The notes beneath the pieces were generated by a model. The model saw only the letters and a list, made by a program, of their open reading frames with translations. It was not told where the DNA came from and ran no database searches. This document shows positions 1 to 5,403 of a DNA stretch of 18,597 nucleotides, piece by piece (position 1 is the first letter of the stretch; each line of letters begins with the position of its first letter). Location: positions 1-18,597 of the forward strand of contig CAZMJM010000013.1 in NCBI GenBank assembly GCA_964566875.1, written 5' to 3'. The DNA comes from CAZEQH01 sp964566875. Its GTDB lineage: Bacteria; Patescibacteriota; Minisyncoccia; Minisyncoccales; JANBVM01. The translations under genes were made by a program, and so were the position numbers.

Positions 1-1
1 C

Positions 2-787
2 GATGAACTGGGTTTAAAACTGGAAAACGTCAACCTTAATCAGCTCGGCTCCGCCAGAAGAATTGTTGCCACCAAAGAAAAGACCATTGTGGTGGAGGGC
101 AAAGGCAAAAAGGAAGAGATAGAGGCGCGGGTTAATCAGATTAAACAGCAGATTAAGGAATCTGACTCTGATTTTGACAAGGAGAAACTGCAGGAAAGGC
201 TGGCCAAGTTAGCTGGCGGCGTGGCCGTCATCAAGGTTGGGGCAGCCACCGAAGTAGAACAGAAGGCGAGGCAGCACAAGATAGAGGATGCTTTGGCCGC
301 TTCAAAAGCCGCCATAGAAGAAGGTGTTGTTCCCGGAGGGGGGGTGGCACTGGCGGTAGCTTCAGCTCTTACGGAAGCGTCTAGCCAAAAAGAGAAGGAT
401 TCCAAAAACCTTTCCTCGTTGGAAAAGAGAGGATATGCCGCAGGTCAGGAAATTATTAAGAAAGCCTGTCAGGCACCCTTGAGGCAGATAATCAGCAACA
501 CCGGAGCAGACGAGGTCACTCTATATAGAATTCTTAAGATGATAGACGATAAAAGACGGAGCGATGCAAAATCTACCGCTAAGATAGATTGGGCCTTAGG
601 GTACGATGCCCTCAAAGGGCGGGTGGTTAATATGGCAGAGGCCGGTATTCTCGACCCTGCCAAGGTGGTGAGGATAGCACTGGAAAATGCGGTTTCCGCA
701 GCTTCCATGATTCTGACCACCGAGGTGGTGGTGGCTGAAAAGCCGGAGAAGAAAGAAGAAATGCCTCCTATGCCCCCGGCCTACTGA
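2..787 (+). CDS. groEL: Chaperonin GroEL (Hsp60), C-terminal part, cut by window start
   Basis: GroEL forms the ATP-driven double-ring folding chamber of the cytosol. The frame is open from base 2, so the gene starts upstream. The visible 261 residues correspond to roughly residue 308 onward of E. coli GroEL: the end of the apical domain, the intermediate domain and the C-terminal equatorial domain. Diagnostic stretches are EKLQERLAKLAGGVAVIKVG, KIEDALAASKAA (its Asp aligns with the ATP-hydrolysis Asp398 of E. coli), EEGVVPGGGVAL and AGILDPAKVVRIALENA. The tail is EKKEEMPPMPPAY instead of the usual Gly-Gly-Met repeats. The stop is TGA at 785-787, followed by an intrinsic terminator. groES would be expected upstream, outside the window. 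Identity is certain. Confidence 0.97.
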   Translation, partial: DELGLKLENVNLNQLGSARRIVATKEKTIVVEGKGKKEEIEARVNQIKQQIKESDSDFDKEKLQERLAKLAGGVAVIKVGAATEVEQKARQHKIEDALAASKAAIEEGVVPGGGVALAVASALTEASSQKEKDSKNLSSLEKRGYAAGQEIIKKACQAPLRQIISNTGADEVTLYRILKMIDDKRRSDAKSTAKIDWALGYDALKGRVVNMAEAGILDPAKVVRIALENAVSAASMILTTEVVVAEKPEKKEEMPPMPPAY

Positions 788-819
788 TGGGTATTCCCAA
801 GAGGAACGCTTGATCTCTG

Positions 820-852
820 GCCCTCCACCCATCTCTGCGTGGAGGGCTTTAA
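820..852 (+). terminator. Intrinsic terminator after groEL
   Basis: A perfect 9-bp stem, GCCCTCCAC (820-828) with GTGGAGGGC (839-847), encloses a 10-nt loop and is followed by TTTAATTAA. The U-run is short, so termination may be partial. It separates groEL from lemA. Confidence 0.75.
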
Positions 853-864
853 TTAAGCGGGAAA

Positions 865-875
865 TGTTATATAAT
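865..875 (+). promoter_or_regulatory. Possible -10 element of a lemA promoter
   Basis: TGTTATATAAT contains a consensus TATAAT (870-875) and, in an overlapping register, an extended TG-n-TATATA. No good -35 is seen. The bases 16-17 nt upstream are the TTTAAT tail of the groEL terminator, which matches TTGACA at only about half the positions. The start codon lies 56 nt downstream of the -10 element. Tentative. Confidence 0.35.
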
Positions 876-931
876 AAATAGATTAAAAAGGTCGCCTTGT
901 AAGCTCAAATTTAGCAATTCAATCAAATAAA

Positions 932-1486
932 ATGTCATTTCTAATATTTTTGGCAGCCGCCTTGGTTCTGATTGTTTTGTGGGTGATTGCCACCTACAAC
1001 GGCCTGGTTACCATGCGCAACCGGACCCAGGAAGCCTGGGCTGACATAGACGTACAGCTGAAGAGAAGGCACAACCTTATTCCCAATCTGGTGGAGACCG
1101 TCAAAGGTTACGCTTCCCACGAGAGAGGAGTTTTCGAGAATGTGTCGGCAGCCCGGGCCAGGGCCATGGGAGCCACCGGCGTCAAGGAGAAGCAGGATGC
1201 GGAGAACGCTCTTTCCAATACCTTGAAATCCCTTTTCGCTGTTTCCGAGAATTATCCCGAACTTAAGGCTTCCCAGAACTTTCTGGAACTTCAGCGCGAA
1301 TTGAGGGATACGGAAGATAAGGTACAGGCCGCTCGAAGGTTCTACAATGCCAACGTCCGTGACATCAACATCAAGATAGAGAGTTTTCCTGCCAACACCA
1401 TAGCCTCCATGTTCGGATTCAAGAAGATGCAGCTCTTCGAGATAGGAGAGCCGGGAGAAAGAGAAGTCCCTAAAGTTAAATTCTAG
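932..1486 (+). CDS. lemA: LemA family membrane protein
   Basis: LemA proteins are short single-span membrane proteins with a helical-bundle soluble domain. Their role is poorly defined, although they often neighbour M48 proteases. An N-terminal membrane helix spans about residues 3-22 (FLIFLAAALVLIVLWVIATY). It is followed by the family signature around 35-62, with W-A-D-I-D-V-Q-L-K-R-R and N-L-I-P-N-L-V-E-T-V-K-G-Y. Near the C-terminus are FYNANVRDIN and FPANTIASMFGF, also typical. The 184 residues match the family length. The ATG at 932 puts the membrane helix at the very start; no Shine-Dalgarno site is visible upstream. It is separated from htpX by 100 nt and probably cotranscribed. Function beyond envelope association is unknown. 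Confidence 0.93.
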   Translation: MSFLIFLAAALVLIVLWVIATYNGLVTMRNRTQEAWADIDVQLKRRHNLIPNLVETVKGYASHERGVFENVSAARARAMGATGVKEKQDAENALSNTLKSLFAVSENYPELKASQNFLELQRELRDTEDKVQAARRFYNANVRDINIKIESFPANTIASMFGFKKMQLFEIGEPGEREVPKVKF

Positions 1487-1586
1487 ACTTAACTCAAATT
1501 CCTAGTTCCAAGCACTAAAACTCAAACCCAGAGGATAATGTTTCGTATAGCCGAAAGGCGAAGCGGCCTGACGGACTATTACCACA
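1487..1586 (+). other. lemA-htpX spacer with a small GC-rich hairpin-forming segment
   Basis: The 100-nt spacer contains a GC-rich block (about 1541-1575) that stands out from AT-rich surroundings. It can form mutually exclusive small hairpins: TTTCG/CGAAA (1541-1545 with 1552-1556) or GCCG/CGGC (1550-1553 with 1564-1567), plus a GCC-GAAA-GGC tetraloop. No U-run follows, so it is not an obvious terminator. It could be a fragment of an interspersed repeat or a processing site. Confidence 0.35.
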
Positions 1587-2489
1587 ATGGCTACTCTCTA
1601 CACTCACGCTGATTCTAACATAAGAAAAACCTGGATACTGCTCACGCTGTTCCTGGTGTTTGTTATTTTCCTCGGATGGCTGTTCAGTTATCTCCTGAAC
1701 GATAATAGTTTTTTGGTAATAGCGGTTATCCTCAGTACGGTTCAGACGTTTGCAAGCTACTGGTATTCTGATAAGATAGTGCTGGCTATGACCGGCGCCC
1801 GCGAGATAAAAAAAGAAGATAATCCCGAGCTCTATCGGATAGTGGAGAACCTGGCCATTACGGCCGGTCTCCCCTTACCCAAGATTTTTATCATCAATGA
1901 GGCCCAGCCCAACGCCTTTGCCACGGGACGGGACGAAAAACATGCTGTGGTGGCCGTAACCAGGGGGCTCTTGGATAAGATGGAGAGGACGGAACTGGAA
2001 GGCGTCATTGCCCACGAGTTGTCGCATATCGGCAACAAAGATATGCTTTTAGACAGTGCCCTGGTGGTTTTAGTGGGAGTGGTGGCTCTTCTTTCCAGGA
2101 TGTTCCTGAGATTCAGCTATCTCAGGGGCAGCCGGAGGAGCAGGAATTCCCGAGGAGGCAACGCCGGTGCCATACTGCTTCTGCTCGGGTTTGTCGGAGC
2201 TGTCCTCGCGCCCGTAGTGGCGCTCCTCATCAGGCTGGCTGTCTCCCGGAAAAGGGAATTCTTGGCCGATGCCGAAGGCGCCCTCTTGACCCGTTATCCT
2301 GAAGGGTTGGCCAGGGCCCTGGAAAAGATTGCCGGAGACCCTACTCCTATGAAAAAACTGAACGATTCAACCGCCCATTTATACATCGCCAACCCTTTTC
2401 GCGAAAAGAATTGGCTGTCCAATCTTTTCTCCAGCCATCCTCCGGTGGAAGAAAGGATTGCGGCCCTGAGAGGCATGGAAATCACCTGA
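1587..2489 (+). CDS. htpX: HtpX-like M48 zinc metalloprotease
   Basis: This is a membrane-embedded zinc endoprotease of the M48B/HtpX type, which degrades misfolded inner-membrane proteins in the family's studied members. The zinc-binding motif HELSH is at residues 143-147, and the third ligand is Glu224 in RKREFLADAEG. Hydrophobic segments lie at about 15-37 and 41-58 before the catalytic domain and at about 154-172 and 193-219 around it. A C-terminal FSSHPPVEERIAAL (281-294) is the conserved end of the family. The length of 300 aa is normal. The ATG at 1587 matches the usual N-terminus (MATLYTHADSNIRKTWILL). It stands directly after lemA, and the two plausibly act in one envelope-stress function. 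The stop is TGA. Confidence 0.95.
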   Translation: MATLYTHADSNIRKTWILLTLFLVFVIFLGWLFSYLLNDNSFLVIAVILSTVQTFASYWYSDKIVLAMTGAREIKKEDNPELYRIVENLAITAGLPLPKIFIINEAQPNAFATGRDEKHAVVAVTRGLLDKMERTELEGVIAHELSHIGNKDMLLDSALVVLVGVVALLSRMFLRFSYLRGSRRSRNSRGGNAGAILLLLGFVGAVLAPVVALLIRLAVSRKREFLADAEGALLTRYPEGLARALEKIAGDPTPMKKLNDSTAHLYIANPFREKNWLSNLFSSHPPVEERIAALRGMEIT

Positions 2490-2516
2490 CAAATCATAGC
2501 TGATAGCTAGGAAAAA

Positions 2517-2534
2517 AGAGTAATTAATTACTCT
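2517..2534. other. 18-bp perfect palindrome between htpX and tRNA-Ser
   Basis: AGAGTAATTAATTACTCT is fully self-complementary. It is flanked by an A-run on the left and AAAAG on the right. Transcribed rightward it lacks a 3' U-run; transcribed leftward it would have one, but no leftward gene precedes it. It may be a binding site for a dimeric protein, a processing hairpin after htpX, or chance in AT-rich DNA. Nothing else recognisable lies between 2490 and 2582. Confidence 0.4.
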
Positions 2535-2582
2535 AAAAGTAGTCTAATTACTAATCACTAATAACTAAAAACTGTAGTACAC

Positions 2583-2669
2583 GGTGGGGTGACTGAGCGG
2601 CTGAAAGTGCTTGCTTGGAGAGCAAGTGTACAGGAAACTGTACCCTGGGTTCGAATCCCAGCCCCACCG
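2583..2669 (+). tRNA. tRNA-Ser, anticodon GGA
   Basis: A complete class II cloverleaf is present. The acceptor stem is GGTGGGG (2583-2589) with CCCCACC (2662-2668), and G2669 is the discriminator, as expected for serine. The anticodon stem is CTTGC (2610-2614) with GCAAG (2622-2626), around loop TTGGAGA, giving anticodon GGA at 2617-2619 (reads UCC/UCU). The long variable arm is TGTACAG-GAAA-CTGTAC, and the T arm is CTGGG-TTCGAAT-CCCAG. CCA is not encoded; the next bases are CAC. The last 16 nt of the tRNA plus one base (2654-2670) recur downstream as the head of a 107-bp tandem repeat. Confidence 0.96.
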
Positions 2670-2984
2670 CACTTCGACGCGCTTCGCTTGCTCNNNNNNN
2701 NNNNNNNNNNNNNNNNNNNNNNNNNNNNNNNNNNNNNNNNNNNNNNNNNNNNNNNNNNNNNNNNNNNNNNNNNNNNNNNNNNNNNNNNNNNNNAGTGCAA
2801 GCGGAGCAAGTCTGAATAGAGGAGTGGGATGAGAAGTTTATCCTGAGCCGTGTCGAAGGAAATCCCAGCCCCACCGCACTTCGACGCGCTTCGCTTGCTC
2901 AGTGCAAGCGGAGCAAGTCTGAATAGAGGAGTGGGATGAGAAGTTTATCCTGAGCTGTGTCGAAGGAAATCCCAGCCCCACCGC
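2654..2984 (+). repeat. Tandem array of 107-bp units, each headed by the tRNA-Ser 3' end
   Basis: The 17-nt segment AATCCCAGCCCCACCGC occurs at 2654-2670 (inside the tRNA), 2861-2877 and 2968-2984. Unit 2 (2861-2967) is 107 bp. Unit 1 is identical except for one base (C2849 versus T2956) but is interrupted by the 100-N gap at 2694-2793. The third copy has only the 17-nt head and then diverges. Within unit 2, CTTCGAC (2879-2885) pairs with GTCGAAG (2959-2965) as an outer stem. An inner 11-bp hairpin with one G-U pair joins GCTTCGCTTGC (2888-2898) and GCAAGCGGAGC (2904-2914). Each unit also holds a REP-like core of the form TCCTGAGC..GTCGAAGGA. No protein-coding content is supported. It is non-coding and of unknown function. 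Confidence 0.9.
2694..2793. other. Assembly gap of exactly 100 N
   Basis: One hundred Ns is the conventional length for a gap of unknown size. It lies inside the tandem repeat. If the Ns are deleted, the flanking bases join to recreate the unit exactly as it reads at 2900/2901, with perfect 107-bp spacing. The true gap is therefore compatible with zero or any whole number of extra units. Confidence 0.95.
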
Positions 2985-3036
2985 TTCTCGACTTCGCCTC
3001 TCGATAAGCTCGAGGCTACGCTCGAAGTCTTCGACC
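2985..3036. repeat. Second, different REP-like hairpin element at the array's distal end
   Basis: Immediately after the third tRNA-end copy lies a self-complementary block. GACTTCG (2990-2996) pairs with CGAAGTC (3023-3029), and inside it CTCGA (3000-3004) pairs with TCGAG (3010-3014) around TAAGC. TCGAAG-T-CTTCGA (3022-3034) is an additional overlapping palindrome. The composition resembles the CTTCGAC/GTCGAAG arms of the 107-bp unit, but the sequence is distinct. From here to 3064 there is only a short AT-rich leader. Confidence 0.6.
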
Positions 3037-3064
3037 ATAGGAAACCGACTTATCTTTTTTAGAT

Positions 3065-3820
3065 ATGAGGAAATTAAGGGATAACATAATAAGTTTTCTT
3101 GCCCATAAGGCTGTCCGGCAGCTTTTATTCAGAATAGTGGTGGTTAATATTGTCTTTGTTGTCTCTATCTTCTTATTAAGCATTTTCTTTGATTTCGAGG
3201 AAGTTCATCAGAGCATTTCTCTACTGCAGGACTTTGAGTTCCAGACGGCTTTTATTCTGGTGGTCGGGCTGATAGAAGGCGTTATCTTGGCTTCTATAGT
3301 TGCTCAATGGCTCTACCAGCAGAACTTCGCTGCCTTACCCATAAAGAAATTGATTGCCGAAGGCGAAAATGAGTTGATTGAATTCAAATCATCCCTCAGG
3401 TGGGATTATAAGGAAAAGCGCACCAACAAAGACCTGGAATACGTCATTGCCAAAACGATTGCCGGATTTATGAATTCCAAAGGAGGAACACTTCTCATCG
3501 GCGTTGACGACGATAAAAATCCCATCGGTTTGGAAAAGGATTTCAATACTCTGAAAAAAAAGAACAGGGATGGTTTCTTACTCCATCTCGGCCAGGTCAT
3601 CAACAACTGCCTGGGGAAGGAGTATTCGCGCTTCGTTTCCATATCTATGGCCAGGGTGAGCGGCAGGGACGTCTGCCGCATTGATATTCTTCCCGCTTCC
3701 TCCCCCGTGTACCTCTACTACAACGGCCATCAGGAATTTTTTATCAGGGAGTCGGCCTCCACCCAGCCTTTGGAAATAAGAGAGGCGCATGACTATATTA
3801 AGATGCATTGGGGGAAATAA
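3065..3820 (+). CDS. Membrane-anchored AlbA_2 (Schlafen-like) domain protein
   Basis: Two hydrophobic segments at about residues 20-42 and 60-85 precede a cytoplasmic AlbA_2/divergent-AAA4-type domain at about 100-230. Signature stretches are GENELIEFKSSLRWD (100-114), where the E-F-K-S pattern opens the fold, IAGFMNSKGGTLLIGVDDD (132-150), and FIRESASTQPLE (226-237). This domain occurs in putative DNA-binding regulators and in Schlafen-related nucleic-acid proteins, usually in soluble form, so the membrane anchor is notable. The HTH or ATPase-like C-terminal half of longer homologues is absent. The ATG at 3065 has no Shine-Dalgarno site. An alpha/beta hydrolase follows after 15 nt. The domain call is secure; the biological role is not known. 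Confidence 0.83.
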   Translation: MRKLRDNIISFLAHKAVRQLLFRIVVVNIVFVVSIFLLSIFFDFEEVHQSISLLQDFEFQTAFILVVGLIEGVILASIVAQWLYQQNFAALPIKKLIAEGENELIEFKSSLRWDYKEKRTNKDLEYVIAKTIAGFMNSKGGTLLIGVDDDKNPIGLEKDFNTLKKKNRDGFLLHLGQVINNCLGKEYSRFVSISMARVSGRDVCRIDILPASSPVYLYYNGHQEFFIRESASTQPLEIREAHDYIKMHWGK

Positions 3821-3835
3821 CGTGCAGGGATCGCC

Positions 3836-4651
3836 ATGCCTACCATAAGATCATTTGATAAGGCAAAAATATATTATTCTTTTCATAGGGGGTCTCGGGT
3901 AACGATTATTTTTGTTCACGGTTGGCTCCAGAACCATTCCGTCTGGCACAGAGAGATAGAACACTTTTCCGAAAAGGACTTTTCTGTTATCGCTCCTGAC
4001 TTGAGGGGGCACGGTATGTCCGAGAAGCCTCAGAAGCTGTCGGATTACAAGATGGACAGATTTGCCCGTGATATCAAACAGATAATGAAGAAGAACAAGA
4101 TTAAGAAACCCGTTCTGGTGGGTCATTCTTTCGGAGGGATGGTCCTGCTGAAATTCACCGAGCTGTTTCCTAAATCTACCAAAGCCCTGGTTCTTATAGA
4201 TTCCACTTACAAGAATCCGTTGAAAAGCATGCCGGTACTCAAACACTTCAAATCGACCAGACTGACCAGACATCTCTTGAAATATATCATGGAACACAAG
4301 GAGCTCCGGAATAAAAACTTCCCGATGGTAGACTTCTCAAAGCTTAAGAACCATTCAGATTTATATCATTGGTTTAAAGGGGCTGGACATATTCCCGTGA
4401 AGAGCCTGGTAGCCTCCTTAAAAGCTATGGTGGAATTTGACGAGTCTGAAATCCTCAGAAAAATAGATGTTCCCTGTCTGCTGATTGAGGGAGAGAAGGA
4501 CAGGGAGATACCAAAGAGCGTAGCCATAAATATGCACGAGGAGCTTAAAAAATCAAAGCTGTTCTTCATTAAAAACGCTTCCCACAACACTCCCATCAGG
4601 AATTCAGAGCAAATCAACCGTGCTTTGGAAACCTTTTTAGCTAGCCTTTAA
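3836..4651 (+). CDS. Alpha/beta hydrolase fold protein
   Basis: This is a single-domain serine hydrolase of 271 aa, the normal size for the fold. The oxyanion strand is IIFVHGW (24-30). PDLRGHGMSEKP (54-65) is the typical loop. The nucleophile elbow is VGHSFGG, with Ser98. Asp222 in EGEKDREIP and His250 in NASHNTP complete the triad, and a helical cap lies at about 130-195. There is no signal peptide, so it is cytosolic. The substrate cannot be told from sequence; relatives include esterases, lipases and haloperoxidase-like enzymes. A weak AGGGA precedes the ATG. The gene sits 15 nt after the AlbA_2 gene and 21 nt before the NUDIX gene, so the three are probably one transcript. Confidence 0.92.
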   Translation: MPTIRSFDKAKIYYSFHRGSRVTIIFVHGWLQNHSVWHREIEHFSEKDFSVIAPDLRGHGMSEKPQKLSDYKMDRFARDIKQIMKKNKIKKPVLVGHSFGGMVLLKFTELFPKSTKALVLIDSTYKNPLKSMPVLKHFKSTRLTRHLLKYIMEHKELRNKNFPMVDFSKLKNHSDLYHWFKGAGHIPVKSLVASLKAMVEFDESEILRKIDVPCLLIEGEKDREIPKSVAINMHEELKKSKLFFIKNASHNTPIRNSEQINRALETFLASL

Positions 4652-4672
4652 TAATTTTTTGAATTTCGATAA

Positions 4673-5317
4673 ATGTCAAAGGAAAAAGAACCCATCATGG
4701 TAGTGAAAAGGGATATTCTTTTTGGAAAAGAATATTTTGAAGGATTCAAGCCCGCTTTCGGCACGGATTTCGAAAGCATTATCCGGGGAAAATTTTCTTA
4801 CCTGGAAAGAGGCATGGCTGAAGAAGATACAAACTATAAGCAGCCCATCAGCTACTGCATGATAGTGAATCCGCATCTCCAGAAAACTTTTCTCTATCAG
4901 CGCGCTCTTAAAGACCATAAATATTTTGAGAAACGGCTCCAGGGAAGATGGTCTTGGGGTTTGGGGGGACACATCGAAAAGATTGATGCCGCCAACGGCC
5001 GGAATCCCCTCCACGCCAGTCTGCTCAGAGAATTAGGGGAGGAGGTGCAAATGCAGGTTCAAGGAGAGCCTCAGCTGCTGGGTTTCATTAATTACGATAG
5101 TGACAAGGTGGGTCAGGTCCATTTCGGCATACTATATCTTTTGGAGACAAATTCGGAAGAAGTGCTGATAAAAGACCCGGAGATAGGCCAGGGCAGGCTG
5201 GCCACCTTACAGGAGATAGAGAGCGTTTCCCTTTCCCCGGAATACGTAGTGGAAGACTGGTCTAAGATTTCCCTGCCTCCCCTGAGGTCTTATCTTGGAA
5301 AAATTAAAATGGCGTAA
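4673..5317 (+). CDS. NUDIX-type phosphohydrolase (COG4112-like), variant Nudix box
   Basis: NUDIX enzymes cleave nucleoside diphosphates linked to another moiety, using a metal bound by the Nudix box. Here GLGGHIEKIDAANG (96-109) leads into LLRELGEEV (117-125). Arg119, Glu120, Glu123 and Glu124 match the catalytic R-E-x-x-E-E core, but the following conserved Gly is replaced by Gln126 and the spacing before the helix is longer than canonical. The N-terminal VVKRDILFGKEYFEGF and the 214-aa length resemble the predicted-phosphoesterase NUDIX group (COG4112). The substrate is unknown. No Shine-Dalgarno site is visible. It is the last gene of the rightward unit, followed by a terminator. Confidence 0.82.
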   Translation: MSKEKEPIMVVKRDILFGKEYFEGFKPAFGTDFESIIRGKFSYLERGMAEEDTNYKQPISYCMIVNPHLQKTFLYQRALKDHKYFEKRLQGRWSWGLGGHIEKIDAANGRNPLHASLLRELGEEVQMQVQGEPQLLGFINYDSDKVGQVHFGILYLLETNSEEVLIKDPEIGQGRLATLQEIESVSLSPEYVVEDWSKISLPPLRSYLGKIKMA

Positions 5318-5356
5318 ACCAGATTACGAAACCAGACAGCGGTCTGTGAAATGAAA

Positions 5357-5385
5357 AGAACGGCCTTATTCCAGCCGTTTTTTTT
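5357..5385. terminator. Bidirectional terminator between convergent NUDIX and glucan-operon genes
   Basis: AACGGC (5359-5364) pairs with GCCGTT (5374-5379) around a 9-nt loop. On the + strand it is followed by a T-run to 5385. On the - strand the mirror copy reads GCCGTT followed by CTTTT. It therefore serves both the rightward NUDIX unit and the leftward glgA operon, which converge here. Confidence 0.85.
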
Positions 5386-5403
5386 GATATACTTGCCCTA
5401 TCC

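Noticed and set aside
2654..2984. CRISPR array
   Set aside because: The unit is 107 bp with no variable spacers between short identical repeats, and no cas genes are present. It is a plain tandem repeat.
2551..3038. Several open frames on both strands across the N gap and repeat array
   Set aside because: They run through the Ns, the tRNA and structured repeats, have no recognisable protein features, and repeat the same peptide because the DNA is tandem. Non-coding is the better reading.
3065..5317. Complete known defence system (AlbA_2/hydrolase/NUDIX)
   Set aside because: The three folds are common and I know of no characterised system with this trio. Linkage alone does not justify naming one.
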